From assembly GCA_022822745.1 (NCBI GenBank), contig JAJEAO010000027.1:1-51220 (forward strand): a stretch of DNA of 51,220 nucleotides. The letters run 5' to 3'. The stretch is from Acidobacteriota bacterium. Lineage in GTDB: Bacteria > Acidobacteriota > Vicinamibacteria > Marinacidobacterales > Marinacidobacteraceae. Shown here one piece after another: positions 1-11,539 of the stretch (position 1 is its first letter; every line of letters begins with the position of its first letter). Under the pieces are notes generated by a model, which was not told where the DNA came from, made no database searches, and was given only the letters and a program-made list of their open reading frames with translations. Made by a program: the position numbers and the translations under genes.

Positions 1-429
1 CTCGGGCGCGCCGCCTACGCCGGCGCCGCCGCCCGGGAGCTGCTGACCGCCCGCGCCGGGCGCTACCGGGTCGGGCTCGACGACGCCCCGGTGCGGCCCC
101 GCCTCCTGCTGAACGTGACCCTGCTGAACAGTCGGCGCTTCGGCGGCGGCATCCCGCTCGCGCCGCCCGCCGACCCGGGCGACGGTCGCCTCGACGCCGT
201 GCTCATCGGGCCGCTCGGCGCCCTCGGGATCGCGGATGCGGTGAGCCGTCTCGCGCGCGGCGCGCACCTCGACCATCCGGCGATCGAACACCGGCCGGTC
301 CGCCGGGTGTGGATCGAGGCGCTCGACGGCGACCGGATGCTCCTCGAGCTCGACGGCGAGGAGGCGCGTCTCCCGGGGGCGATCCGGTTCTCGGTGGTTC
401 CGGGGGCGGTGCGCATTCGGCGGACCTGA
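1..429 (+). CDS. Diacylglycerol/lipid kinase family protein, C-terminal part (5' end outside window)
   Basis: The frame is open from base 1 and stops with TGA at 427-429. The visible 142 residues match the C-terminal half of DagK/YegS-type lipid kinases: an N-rich strand, a GGG turn (RRFGGGIPLAP), then DGRLDAVLIG, followed by a short beta-rich tail ending in a hydrophilic stretch with ELDGEE. In this family the C-terminal beta-sandwich completes the lipid-binding site; the enzyme phosphorylates a lipid alcohol with ATP at the membrane. The catalytic N-terminal half is upstream of the window, so substrate cannot be judged. The gene converges on the epimerase gene at 459-1460, and a short duplication lies between the two stops. 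Confidence 0.7.
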   Translation, partial: LGRAAYAGAAARELLTARAGRYRVGLDDAPVRPRLLLNVTLLNSRRFGGGIPLAPPADPGDGRLDAVLIGPLGALGIADAVSRLARGAHLDHPAIEHRPVRRVWIEALDGDRMLLELDGEEARLPGAIRFSVVPGAVRIRRT

Positions 430-473
430 CTACGCGAGGCCCCGACTGGCGGACCTGACTACGCGAGGCCCCG
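419..473. repeat. 29-bp tandem duplication at the convergent 3' ends
   Basis: Bases 419-444 recur exactly at 448-473, giving two copies with a period of 29. Copy 1 holds the TGA of the lipid kinase gene; copy 2 holds the TAG (read on the minus strand) of the epimerase gene. The duplication therefore separates two convergent genes whose stop codons would otherwise nearly touch. Confidence 0.85.
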
Positions 474-1460
474 CCCGGCGAGCCAGCGCACGGTTTCGAG
501 CAGGGTGACCCGGCCGTCGCGGGCGCGGTGGCCCAGTTCCCGTTCCGCCTTCGCCGAGCTGAAGTACCAGGTGTCGCCGGCCATCTCCCGACTGACGCGG
601 TCCACGGCCGGCTCCCGTCCGATCTGGCGGGCCGCTTCCTCGGTGAAGAGCGCGGCGGCGGTGTAGAGGCCGCGCGGCAACCGCAGCCGGGGTGCGGGCG
701 ATCCGGAGACCTCGGAGAGGCGCGCGAAGAAGTCCGCGAAACTCCAGTTGTGCCCGCCGACGAGGTAACGGTGGCCCGAACGGCCCCGTCGCATGGCCGC
801 GGCCACCGTCGCCGCCGCGTCCCGCACGTCCACGAAGTTCAGCCCGCCCGGCGGGACCACGGCGACTTCCCCGGAGAGGAATCGGAGCACATCGCCGGTG
901 GATGAAAGGCGTTCGTCGCCGGGCCCGAGGAGGAGCGACGGATTCACGATGACGACCTCGAACCCCCGGGCCGCCGACAGGAGGGCCCGCTCCTGGAGCC
1001 ACTTGCTGCGGTAGTAGGGCCAGCGCCCGATCCGCTGGATCGGCACCGGCGCCGTCTCGTCCGTTTCCGGCGCCGGCTCCCGGGACACGGCGATCGTTCC
1101 GCTCGTCGAGACGAGCAGCACGCGCTCCACCCCGGCCGGCCGCGCGAGCTCGGCCAGCCGGCGGGCGCCGTCCACGTGAACCCGCTGGAGCCGGGAGGTG
1201 TCGGCCGGGTCGCGGGAAACGAGGCCGGCGAGGTGGAAGACGCGCCGCACTCCGGCGAGGGCCGCGCCGAGCCCCGGCCCTTCGAGCAGGTCGCCTTCGA
1301 CGACCTCGATCCCGCGAGCTTCGAGGTCCGGCGCCGGTCGGCGCGTGAGCACTCGAAGGGACGGGGCCGAGCCGACCTCCAGCAGCGCGTCGAGTAGATG
1401 GGTCCCGAGGAACCCGGTGGCCCCGGTGACGAGGACCGGCGCGTCGGAGTCCGATCCCAT
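459..1460 (-). CDS. NAD(P)-dependent epimerase/dehydratase (extended SDR, 3-beta-HSD/HpnA-like)
   Basis: This 333-residue protein is an extended short-chain dehydrogenase. The N-terminal Rossmann motif is TGATGFLG (residues 12-19), and the catalytic Tyr-Lys pair is YYRSK (Y149, K153). A strand-turn GPGDERLSSTG and a tail like those of 3-beta-hydroxysteroid dehydrogenase and hopanoid-associated epimerases follow. It should act on a C=O/C-OH group of a lipid or sugar substrate with NAD(P). I chose the ATG at 1460 because the Rossmann strand begins a few residues later; upstream codons in this frame do not look coding. It is the last gene of the minus-strand lipid operon, 25 bases after the multidomain reductase/ligase, so a lipid substrate is the more likely reading. 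Confidence 0.85.
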   Translation of the reverse strand: MGSDSDAPVLVTGATGFLGTHLLDALLEVGSAPSLRVLTRRPAPDLEARGIEVVEGDLLEGPGLGAALAGVRRVFHLAGLVSRDPADTSRLQRVHVDGARRLAELARPAGVERVLLVSTSGTIAVSREPAPETDETAPVPIQRIGRWPYYRSKWLQERALLSAARGFEVVIVNPSLLLGPGDERLSSTGDVLRFLSGEVAVVPPGGLNFVDVRDAAATVAAAMRRGRSGHRYLVGGHNWSFADFFARLSEVSGSPAPRLRLPRGLYTAAALFTEEAARQIGREPAVDRVSREMAGDTWYFSSAKAERELGHRARDGRVTLLETVRWLAGRGLA

Positions 1461-1485
1461 CGCGGCGATCTCTCCGAAAGGGGCC

Positions 1486-4400
1486 TCAGCCGGAGACCGC
1501 CGCGGCGGTTCGCCGGGTCCGGGTCCTCGGCGCCGGCCGGAACCGCTCCGCCAGCTCGTCGAGGCGGATCGGCTCGTTCCGCGCCAGCCGCTCGACGACC
1601 GCCTGCACCAGACCCGCAACCGCCTGGTCGCGGGCCCGGCGGCCGGTCCCGGTGTCGAACCCGCGGAGGAACTCGCGGGAGAGGTAGGGGCCGATCCGCG
1701 CCGCGACCCGCCGCGACCGGAGGCCGACCGCGCCCGGAGGGAACGCCTTCCAGGTGTCGAGGTGCATCGGCAGCACGCCGACCCCGGAACGGTAGGCGAG
1801 GTGGGCGAAACCGCGCCGGAACGGAGCGATCTCGCCGCTGCGCGAGCGCGTCCCCTCGGGGAATATGAGCACGCTGCGGCCCTGCTTCAGCAGCCCGGCC
1901 GCCATCTCGAGCGACTGCTTGAGCGACCCGCGCCGCTCCATCGGAGCCAGATCCGTGAAGTTCTGGAAGAAGGTCCGCTTCACCCGGTTGTCGAAGAAGT
2001 AGTCGGCGGCGGCGAGGACGACGAGGTTCGAGCCCTGGTCGCCCAGCGCCATCTTGACGAGGCCCATGTCGAGGTGCGAGGCGTGGTTGGCGACGACCAG
2101 GTAGTGCGTGTGCGAGGGGATGTAGGCGCGGCCGGTGAAGGTGGGCTCGAGCACCTGGTGGTAGAACCAGCGCTGGACCTGGGTCAGCCCGGCGCGGCCC
2201 GCCTTGCGGATCGCGGGCGGGATCTCGATGTCATCGTCCTCCGCCGGCTTCGATCTCGGGAGACGGCGGGGCGCCTTGCGGCGGGGGCGCGCCGAGCCCA
2301 CGGCGATCGAGAGCTCCTCGAGCGTCTCCATGCGGCTCAGCTCTTCGGGAGACACGACGACATCGAACTCGCTGGCGAGAGACGCCGCGAGATCGTTGTA
2401 CATCAGGCTGTCGAAGCCCAGCTCGGCGAAGCGTGAACCGCGCCGCAGATCCCCGACCGAACGTTCGCAGGCGGCCGCCACCAGCTCGAAGAGCCGATCA
2501 TGCGTCGCCGCCTCTCCGGCCTCCGCCGCGGCTGCCGCCCGCCGCTTGCCGACGAGCCACCCGACGACCTCCCGACGCTTCACCTTGCGGGTGGCGGTCC
2601 GGGGCAGCGGTCCCTCGTGGAACTCGACGATGCCGATGCGCTTGTGGAGGGGGAGCCGGGCGCCGACCTCGCGGAAGCGGGTCCGGATGCGCTCGCGGGA
2701 TTCGGGGCCGGCGTCCCTGGCCACGACGACCGCCGCCGGGGTCTCGGCGGCGCCCTCGGGGAATCCGACGACCGTCATCTCGACGACCTGCTCGGCGTCG
2801 GCGTAGATCTCCTCCAGCTCGTCCGGGTAGATGTTCCGGCCGCCGCGGTTCACGATCACGTCCTTGCGGCGACCGGAGAGGAAGAGGTGCCCGTCGTCGT
2901 CGAGCCGGCCGAGATCTCCGGTGTGGAGCCAACCGTCGCGCAGCACTTCGCGGCTGGCCTCCTCGTTGCCGTAGTAGCCCAACATGACGTTCGGACCCCG
3001 GGCGATGACCTCTCCAACGCCGGAGGCGTCCGGCTCGTGGATCCGGACTTCGATGCCGGGAAGGGCTCGACCGGTGCTCCCCAGCGGGACCCGGCCGCTC
3101 GGAGGGGTCACGGTGAGCACCGGGGACGCCTCGGTGAGCCCGTAGCCCTGGGCGAGGTGGAACCCGAGGCCGCGGAAGAACTTCCAGTCGGTCTCGGAGA
3201 GCGCCGAAGCCCCGCTGATCAGATAGCGGATCCGTCCGCCGAGAGCGGTGTGGATCGGAAGGAAGAGCGCCGGGCCCAGGTTCACGCCGGTGTCCTCGCG
3301 CAGCAGGTAGGCGGCGTCCACGAGCGCGGTGAACAGATCCCGAGTGCGGGAACCCTCGTCGCCGAACCGCTTCAGGAGGTTCTTGCGGAACATCTCCCAG
3401 AGCGCCGGCACACCGACGATGCAGGTCGTCTGCCCCTTCGAGAGCTCGCGGGTGATCACCTCGCCGCTGAGTTCGTGGAGGTAGGTGATCTGGGCGCCGC
3501 GCGACAGCGGGAGCAGGAACCCGGTGGTGAACTCGAAGGAGTGGTGGAGCGGGAGCACGCTGAGGGCGCCGTCCTCCGGCCCGACGTCGTAGAGCGCGAG
3601 GAGCTTCGCGACCAGGCTGGCGAAGTTCCGGTGGGTCAGCATGACGCCCTTGGGCGACCCGGTGGTGCCCGAGGTGAACAGGATCGAAGCGAGCGTCGTC
3701 GCCCTCGGGGGAGGCGGCAGCATCTCGATGCGGCGGGCCTCCTCGGCCTCGTCCCCGAGGGCGAACAGCTCGGCGAAGGAGATGTCCCGGAAAGCGGACC
3801 CCGATTCGCCGGTTCCGAGGGCGCCGTGCCGCTCGTGGAGCTCGTCGTCCACGAGGAGCGCCGAAGCGTGGCCCGCCCCGAGGAGCCGGCGGACCTCGGC
3901 GGGCCGGGTGTCGCGGTCGAGCGGGATCGCCACCGCCCCGATCCGGACGATGGCGAACCAGGCCATCCCCCACTCGGGGGCGTTCGCGGCGAGAAGACCG
4001 ATGTGGTCCCCCGGCCCGAATCCGGCGGCGCGCAGGAAACCCGCCGCGCGAAGGACGCACTCGCGCAGGTCGCCGTAGGTGTAGCGCTCCTCGCGGCCGT
4101 CCCGGGTGATGCGCATCGCCACCCGGCCGACGTGATTCCGGGTGCAGGACTCGAACAGCTCGACGATGGACTTGTACTGGTAAACCCGGCGCGGCCGACG
4201 GCGTCGCTCTTCGCTCTCGAGCGTGGGGAAGACCCACTTCTCCAGCCCCGGGAGATGCACGTGGAGCCAGTAGTCGTACCAGTCCAGTTCCTCCGGGCTG
4301 AAGTAGAGCCGCCCGTCGTTCCCGTCGAGCCGGGCGAACAGATCCCGGGTGTTGTCGGACCGGAAGATGAACCGCTCCCCGGCGATGAACGGCCGGAAGG

Positions 4401-5859
4401 TCCGGTAGTGGCGTTCGCCGAGCCCGGCGAAGTCGTCGAACGACCGGACCCGGCGCCGCAGGTGCTGGACCGCGGGCGCCAGGGGTCCGAGCGGCTCGCC
4501 GGCGGCGCGGTCGAGCACATGCTGGAGCTCGCGGGCGGAGCGGCGCATCCACTTCAGGGTGTGCTTCTCGAAGCGCTCCGAGTCCACCCGGGTCGCTTCC
4601 ATGCGCCCGAGGATCTCGTTCCACAGCTTCAGGCCGCCGGTCTTCTGCTGGAAATGGCGGCGCTTGTAGATCCCGGTGAGGTCCACGAGGCGCGACGCCT
4701 CGCACGGATTCCGGTCCCCGCTCGCCACCTGGTACACCAGATTCGGCTCGCTGACGATCGTCTCCGCCGCGACCGCGAGCGTCGCCGAGGCGACGAAGTC
4801 CACCGGGACGATGTCCAGCACCACGCCGTCCTTCACCGGGAACAGGTTCTGTCCCTTGAGCGCCATGCGGACCAGCGGGGCGCTGGTCGTGAATCCCTCG
4901 TTCCAGCCGGTCTCGGGGAAGGCGAGCGCGCTCTCGACGACCGAGGGGCGGACGATGGCGCGGACGAGGTCGTCGGCTTCCGCGACGAGCTGATCCCCGA
5001 GGCTCTTCGTGTAGGTGTAGATGTTCGGCCAGCCCCAGCCCTGCGCCTTCTCGATCCCGAGGTCGCGCAGGCGCCGGCGCACCCAGTTCCGGCGCTCGGC
5101 GGCGATCGCGAGGCGGAGCGCGCGGGCGTCGTCGGGGTTCCTGCCTTCGTCCTGGAACCTCTTCCGGGCGGCCTCGCGGAACTCGTCGGCGCGGGACTTG
5201 TCGTTCGACTCGTCGCGAACGCGCATGGCGAGCCGCTCGCAGTCCTCGATTTCGCGATCCACGCGGAACTCCTGGTCCTCGCGATCGCGGCGGGGGAAGT
5301 AGCCGATGAGCGGTTCGTCCTCGTAGATCTCGCCGGAGCGGTTCCCGGCGACGAAACAGGTGCTGATGTGGACGAGGGCGGGCCGCTCCATGCGCCGGGC
5401 GAAGGCGATCACGTTGCGCGTGCCGCGGACGTTCGTGGCGATCGAGTTCTCGAGCGGCGGGTTGAACTCGACCCGGCCGGAGCAGTTCAGGACGAGAGCG
5501 ATGTCCCCCGCGATCCGCGCCGCCTCGGATTCCGGGTAGCCGAAGTCGGCCTCGGTGATGTCTCCCCCGACGACCTCGACGCGCTCGTTCAGGAACTCCC
5601 GGCGCCGGTCCCCGTGGCGGCGGCGAAGCGGCGCGTACGCCGCGGAGGTCTCGACCATCTCGCGGAAGCGGATGCGGCTTCGCTTCAGGTCGCGGGCCCG
5701 GACCATCAGGTAGAGCCGCCGGATCTCGGGAAAGTGCTCGAGCAGCATGCCGACGACGACTTTCCCGAGAAAGCCGGTGCCGCCGAGCAGCAGGATCCCC
5801 TTCCCGGCGAACGCGTCGCCGAGATGGATCCGGGGCCGGGACTCGCCTTCCGCCACCAT
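1486..5859 (-). CDS. Multidomain fatty acyl reductase / AMP-ligase / acyl carrier / PlsC acyltransferase (ElbD-like)
   Basis: A 1457-residue fusion. Residues 1-430 are a NAD(P)-binding fatty acyl (thioester) reductase with GGTGFLG (26-32) and YTYTK (Y281, K285). Residues about 570-1110 are an AMP-forming acyl ligase with SGTTGSPKG near 725, GYGLTEASP and the hinge region GDLGRLDDDGHLF. Residues about 1115-1185 are an acyl carrier domain with the phosphopantetheine serine in GFDSLM (S1151). Residues about 1220-1440 are a PlsC-type acyltransferase with NHASHLD (H1259, D1264) and FPEGTRS near 1335. From memory the same domain set occurs in ElbD of Myxococcus xanthus, an enzyme of bacterial ether-lipid synthesis. 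The protein could activate a fatty acid, load it on its own ACP, reduce it and/or transfer it to a glycerol backbone. It starts 5 bases after the LarA-like gene stop. Confidence 0.88.
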   Translation of the reverse strand: MVAEGESRPRIHLGDAFAGKGILLLGGTGFLGKVVVGMLLEHFPEIRRLYLMVRARDLKRSRIRFREMVETSAAYAPLRRRHGDRRREFLNERVEVVGGDITEADFGYPESEAARIAGDIALVLNCSGRVEFNPPLENSIATNVRGTRNVIAFARRMERPALVHISTCFVAGNRSGEIYEDEPLIGYFPRRDREDQEFRVDREIEDCERLAMRVRDESNDKSRADEFREAARKRFQDEGRNPDDARALRLAIAAERRNWVRRRLRDLGIEKAQGWGWPNIYTYTKSLGDQLVAEADDLVRAIVRPSVVESALAFPETGWNEGFTTSAPLVRMALKGQNLFPVKDGVVLDIVPVDFVASATLAVAAETIVSEPNLVYQVASGDRNPCEASRLVDLTGIYKRRHFQQKTGGLKLWNEILGRMEATRVDSERFEKHTLKWMRRSARELQHVLDRAAGEPLGPLAPAVQHLRRRVRSFDDFAGLGERHYRTFRPFIAGERFIFRSDNTRDLFARLDGNDGRLYFSPEELDWYDYWLHVHLPGLEKWVFPTLESEERRRRPRRVYQYKSIVELFESCTRNHVGRVAMRITRDGREERYTYGDLRECVLRAAGFLRAAGFGPGDHIGLLAANAPEWGMAWFAIVRIGAVAIPLDRDTRPAEVRRLLGAGHASALLVDDELHERHGALGTGESGSAFRDISFAELFALGDEAEEARRIEMLPPPPRATTLASILFTSGTTGSPKGVMLTHRNFASLVAKLLALYDVGPEDGALSVLPLHHSFEFTTGFLLPLSRGAQITYLHELSGEVITRELSKGQTTCIVGVPALWEMFRKNLLKRFGDEGSRTRDLFTALVDAAYLLREDTGVNLGPALFLPIHTALGGRIRYLISGASALSETDWKFFRGLGFHLAQGYGLTEASPVLTVTPPSGRVPLGSTGRALPGIEVRIHEPDASGVGEVIARGPNVMLGYYGNEEASREVLRDGWLHTGDLGRLDDDGHLFLSGRRKDVIVNRGGRNIYPDELEEIYADAEQVVEMTVVGFPEGAAETPAAVVVARDAGPESRERIRTRFREVGARLPLHKRIGIVEFHEGPLPRTATRKVKRREVVGWLVGKRRAAAAAEAGEAATHDRLFELVAAACERSVGDLRRGSRFAELGFDSLMYNDLAASLASEFDVVVSPEELSRMETLEELSIAVGSARPRRKAPRRLPRSKPAEDDDIEIPPAIRKAGRAGLTQVQRWFYHQVLEPTFTGRAYIPSHTHYLVVANHASHLDMGLVKMALGDQGSNLVVLAAADYFFDNRVKRTFFQNFTDLAPMERRGSLKQSLEMAAGLLKQGRSVLIFPEGTRSRSGEIAPFRRGFAHLAYRSGVGVLPMHLDTWKAFPPGAVGLRSRRVAARIGPYLSREFLRGFDTGTGRRARDQAVAGLVQAVVERLARNEPIRLDELAERFRPAPRTRTRRTAAAVSG

Positions 5860-5864
5860 CGGCG

Positions 5865-7463
5865 TCAGGAGACCTCCGGGATCATGATCGGCGGGACGTG
5901 GAGCATGGAGATCTCGGCGGACTGTCCCAGGTCGCTCCGCGCCATGGCGATCGCCTCGGTGACGTTCTCGGCGCGCTCCCAGCCGAGGATCTCCGGCACG
6001 TGCTGGTTCTCGGCGCCCGCCGCGATGATGCGGCCGACATGCTGGCGGCCGTTCTCGCCCCAGTACCACATGAAGAACGGGTGGGCGCCGTGGTAGGCGT
6101 TGCCGTCGCGGTACATCTGGATGTAGGAGGGGTTGTTCGCGAACTCCTCCTCGTAGCGCTCCCGCAGGACGAACGGATCCCGGGTCTCGGGGAGCAGCCG
6201 GTGGAAGAACTCGATGTAGCTGGGGTGGAATTCGGCGTCGAATTCGTCGCGACAGGGATGGACCAGGATGAGCGCGCCGCCCTTCCGGATCAGCGGCTTG
6301 CCCCGGTAGAGGTTGAACAGGTAGCCGGGTCCCATGACCTGCACCAGCAGCGGGTTCAGGATCGAGTTCACGTTGTAGGGCGAGATGTACGGGACGCCGC
6401 AGAGCAGGATGTCGCACTGTCCCTCGACGGGGACGCCGTACTGCTCGAAGGAGCGGGCGAGGGTCCGCTCGTGGACCGGCTCGGTGCGTCCGGCGTAGCA
6501 GCCGATCAGCTCGAACGCGCCGGGGATCGAGTGGAGGAACTTTCGCTTCGCGGCGGGTGGCAACCGGTCCATGGTCCAGCGGGTGGCGGACATCTTGAGC
6601 CGATCGAGGTCGGTGAAGTCGTCCTCGTTCTTCGCCAGGAACGCGAGCGGATCGGCGTACATCCGGTTGTTCAGGACCGTCTCCACGTGGAAGACGTTCA
6701 TGTTGTCATCCACCAGCTTTCCCATCCGGTCCACCTTGTGGCTCAGCGCCGAGCGCGCCGGATCCATGTAGCCGTCCGAGTCGCGGATCGTCTGGGGTTC
6801 GTGGTGCGGCCGGAGGCTCCGGTAGTCGCAGAGACCGACCGTGACCGACTTGTGGCCCCCGTCCATGGGAACGAGATTGATGTTCAGGTAGATGACGAGG
6901 TCGCTCTCGGCGGCGCGGCGGTTGATCCGGACCGGCTCGTGATGGCGGGTCTCGCCGATCGGGACGATGCCGCGCGGATCCTCGGCGTCGTGGTTGTAGT
7001 AGCGCGACGGGTAGTACGCCTTGTGGATTTCGGGCCCCACCATCCGGCGCATCTCGCCCTCGGTCATCTTCCGGTGGAGCGAGTTCGCGATCACGAGGTG
7101 AACGTCGTCCACGCCGTGGTCGGAGAGCAGTTCGAGCACGACTTCGAGCGCGGTCTGGCGGATGTCCGGCGTCGCCATCGGGGGCAGCGGCAGGCTGATG
7201 TCGTCGAGGGCGACCGTCACGCGCATTCCCGGGCGGAGCTGGGCGTGGAGGGGATCGCAACCGAGCGGGTGGTTCAGGGCGTGGCGGATCGCGCCCCGCG
7301 GGTTCGGGAGCCCGCGGATCGGAGGCGGCGGGTAGATGACCCGGGTGCCGACCGGAAGGTGCTCCTCGAGAAATCCCTCCCCGTTGTGGAGTACGCGGGC
7401 CGCCGAGTTCTTCTCGATGAAGACGATGTCGGGGTCGCTCTTGTAGCGGAGCCTGGGGGTCAT
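5865..7463 (-). CDS. LarA-like DUF2088 (nickel-pincer lactate racemase family) protein
   Basis: This 532-residue protein carries the DUF2088/LarA N-terminal domain, recognised by the motif [14 protein letters not shown] (H130), and a long C-terminal domain. In true LarA a second histidine lies ten residues before the lysine that carries the nickel-pincer cofactor. Here the lysine is kept in DGGHK (K205), but the position ten before it is isoleucine (in YLNINL), so racemase chemistry cannot be assumed. The ATG overlaps the HAD gene stop as ATGA. The following ElbD-like gene starts 5 bases after this stop, so the two are almost certainly co-translated and act in one pathway. Substrate is unknown; a hydroxyacid or phospholipid precursor are both possible. 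Confidence 0.78.
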   Translation of the reverse strand: MTPRLRYKSDPDIVFIEKNSAARVLHNGEGFLEEHLPVGTRVIYPPPPIRGLPNPRGAIRHALNHPLGCDPLHAQLRPGMRVTVALDDISLPLPPMATPDIRQTALEVVLELLSDHGVDDVHLVIANSLHRKMTEGEMRRMVGPEIHKAYYPSRYYNHDAEDPRGIVPIGETRHHEPVRINRRAAESDLVIYLNINLVPMDGGHKSVTVGLCDYRSLRPHHEPQTIRDSDGYMDPARSALSHKVDRMGKLVDDNMNVFHVETVLNNRMYADPLAFLAKNEDDFTDLDRLKMSATRWTMDRLPPAAKRKFLHSIPGAFELIGCYAGRTEPVHERTLARSFEQYGVPVEGQCDILLCGVPYISPYNVNSILNPLLVQVMGPGYLFNLYRGKPLIRKGGALILVHPCRDEFDAEFHPSYIEFFHRLLPETRDPFVLRERYEEEFANNPSYIQMYRDGNAYHGAHPFFMWYWGENGRQHVGRIIAAGAENQHVPEILGWERAENVTEAIAMARSDLGQSAEISMLHVPPIMIPEVS

Positions 7464-8260
7464 CGGTGGCGCGGATCTCCTTCGTGGGATGGCCCCGAAG
7501 CGCGGCGTCGAAGATCGATCACCGGCCAGTCGTGCCGGCGCGCGGTGCTCCGGAGCCGGAGGTCGGGATTGGCGGCCGTCGGGTGGCCGACGACGCTGAG
7601 CATGGGCAGGTCCGACATGCTGTCGGCGTAGGCGTAGGAGTCGTTCAGCGACAGGCCCTCGCGCTCGGCGTACTCGCGCATCCACAGCGCCTTGCTGGCG
7701 CCGGCGAGGACCGGCGGAGCGAGGCGGCCGGTGGCGCGGCCGTCCACGAACTCCAGCCGGTTGGCGACGAACTCGGTGATGCCGAGATCGGCGAGGAGGG
7801 GCCGGATCGAGACCTCGAGCGCGCCGGTCACGACGACCGGCCGGAGGCCCATCCGCCGCGACTGCGCGACCAGATCCCGCGCGCCGGGAAAGATCGCCGG
7901 TCGGACGACCTTGTCGTGGAGCTCCTCGGCGAGGAACCGGAGGCGATCGTAGGACTGGCCCCGGTACCACTGGAAGAACAGGTCGTTGAACACCTTGCGG
8001 CTGTACAGATCGGTGGCGAAGAAGAGCGGCACGCCCGCCGCGGTGGCCGCGATGGACCGGACGCTCCGAAGGAGGCCCTGATCGTTCTTCGCGTACCACG
8101 CCAGCACGTGAACCAGGTTCGTGCGGATCAGGGTGCCGTCGAGGTCGTAGAACGCCGCGGCGGAAGCTCGCCCGGTCGCGGCCCCGGAACGCGGTTGCCC
8201 AGCAGCGGCCCCGGAACGCGATTGCCCTCGAGTGGGCGAGGCAGGTTCGGGGGCGGACAT
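7460..8260 (-). CDS. HAD-IB family hydrolase (phosphoserine/lysophosphatidate phosphatase-like)
   Basis: The protein has 266 residues with all HAD motifs: motif [10 protein letters not shown] (nucleophile D39, D41), motif II VVTGA (T145), motif III lysine in GASK (K190) and motif [12 protein letters not shown] (D213, D217). The helical cap between motifs I and II and the overall layout fit subfamily IB. About 30 residues rich in G, S, A and R precede the domain; they contain two copies of a GQ(S/P)RSGAA unit and correspond to a 27-bp DNA duplication near 8171-8224. It is the first gene of the four-gene lipid operon and overlaps the LarA-like gene by 4 bases. In that setting a phosphatase acting on a phosphorylated lipid intermediate is plausible. 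Confidence 0.85.
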   Translation of the reverse strand: MSAPEPASPTRGQSRSGAAAGQPRSGAATGRASAAAFYDLDGTLIRTNLVHVLAWYAKNDQGLLRSVRSIAATAAGVPLFFATDLYSRKVFNDLFFQWYRGQSYDRLRFLAEELHDKVVRPAIFPGARDLVAQSRRMGLRPVVVTGALEVSIRPLLADLGITEFVANRLEFVDGRATGRLAPPVLAGASKALWMREYAEREGLSLNDSYAYADSMSDLPMLSVVGHPTAANPDLRLRSTARRHDWPVIDLRRRASGPSHEGDPRHR

Positions 8261-8360
8261 CGCGACACATTATCGCCGCCGGAGGCGCGGCGGCGGGCGG
8301 GCGCGCCGGTTCGCGTAGAGTTCCGGCCCTGTTCGCCATGTTGCATTCGGAGATCCCTTC
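8261..8360. promoter_or_regulatory. Divergent promoter region between the lipid operon and fabH
   Basis: These 100 bases separate the HAD gene (minus) from fabH (plus), so promoters for both directions should lie here. I see no convincing -35/-10 pair. A GGAG ribosome-binding site at 8350-8353 stands 8 bases before the TTG start of fabH and supports that start. Confidence 0.4.
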
Positions 8361-9398
8361 TTGATCCAGCCCTCGGGGCCGGCGGTGCGCCGGGTCGCAA
8401 TCACCTCCGTGGGCGCCTTCCTTCCGGATCGGGTGATTCCGAACGCCCACTTCGAGAAGATCGTGGACACCTCGGACCGGTGGATCGTCGAGCGGACCGG
8501 CATCCACGAGCGGCGAGCCGTCGAGCCCGGCACCGGGTGCTCGCACCTCGCCTCGCGGGCCGCCCGGGACGCGATCGAGCGGCGCGGGATCACGGCCGAC
8601 GAGGTGGACCTCATCGTGGTCGCCACCGTGACCCCGGACATGAGTTTCCCGGCCACCGCGTGCCTCGTGCAGGACGACATCGGCGCCGGCCGGGCGTGGG
8701 GTTTCGATCTGTCGGCAGCCTGCAGCGGGTTCACGTTCGCTCTCGGCGCCGCCACCCAGTTCGTCGCGAGCGGCGGCGCCGACAAGGCGCTCGTGATCGG
8801 GGCCGATGTCATGACCTCGATCACGGACTACGAGGACCGGACGACCTGCATCCTGTTCGGCGACGCCGCCGGAGCGGTGCTGCTCGAGCCGGCCGAGGAA
8901 GACGAGGGGATCCTCGGGTTCAACAACAAGGTGGACGGGTCGGGCCGGGATCTGCTCTACATGCGTTCCGGAGGGAGCCTGCGGCCGCCGTCGCACGAGA
9001 CGGTGGACCGCCGCGAGCACTTCGTCCGCCAGGAAGGCCGCAAGGTGTTCCGGTTCGCGGTCCGGAGCTCGGCCCAGGCCGCCGAGGAACTGCTCGACGA
9101 GGCCGGGCTGACGCGGGACGATGTGGACTTCCTCGTCTGCCACCAGGCGAACGCGCGGATCATCAACGCGATCGCGAAACGGCTCCGGCTGCCTCCGGAG
9201 CAGGTCGTCAAGACGGTCCACAAGTACGGGAACACGACCGCCGCCTCGATCCCGACCGCTCTGCGGGACGCCCTCGATCGCGGCGCCGTGAAGTCCGGCG
9301 ACCTGCTCCTGCTCAGCTCGGTCGGCGCCGGGCTGACGATCGGCACCGCGCTGGTGCGGTGGGGTGGAGAGCGGGTGGCCCCAGGGCTCCGGAGCTGA
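8361..9398 (+). CDS. fabH: Beta-ketoacyl-ACP synthase III
   Basis: This 345-residue condensing enzyme starts fatty acid synthesis by joining acetyl-CoA (or another acyl-CoA) to malonyl-ACP in the cytoplasm. The Cys-His-Asn triad is visible: C121 in [10 protein letters not shown]261 in CHQANARI and N291 in [11 protein letters not shown]. The N-terminal [16 protein letters not shown] is the usual FabH signature. The TTG start at 8361 has a well spaced GGAG; a GTG at 8385 in frame is the alternative. It is transcribed away from the ElbD-like lipid operon, so the two units may share a control region and lipid theme. The motifs are those of FabH rather than of the olefin synthase OleA. Confidence 0.93.
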   Translation: MIQPSGPAVRRVAITSVGAFLPDRVIPNAHFEKIVDTSDRWIVERTGIHERRAVEPGTGCSHLASRAARDAIERRGITADEVDLIVVATVTPDMSFPATACLVQDDIGAGRAWGFDLSAACSGFTFALGAATQFVASGGADKALVIGADVMTSITDYEDRTTCILFGDAAGAVLLEPAEEDEGILGFNNKVDGSGRDLLYMRSGGSLRPPSHETVDRREHFVRQEGRKVFRFAVRSSAQAAEELLDEAGLTRDDVDFLVCHQANARIINAIAKRLRLPPEQVVKTVHKYGNTTAASIPTALRDALDRGAVKSGDLLLLSSVGAGLTIGTALVRWGGERVAPGLRS

Positions 9399-9436
9399 GC
9401 CCGTCGGGGCAGGCGTGACCGCGCCGTGACTTCGCC

Positions 9437-11535
<2,099 letters not shown>

Positions 11536-11539
<4 letters not shown>

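Noticed and set aside
8361..9398. fabH and the epimerase as part of an OleABCD olefin cluster
   Set aside because: The condensing enzyme has classic FabH motifs, no OleB hydrolase is present, and the AMP-ligase is part of a reductase/ACP/PlsC fusion unlike OleC.
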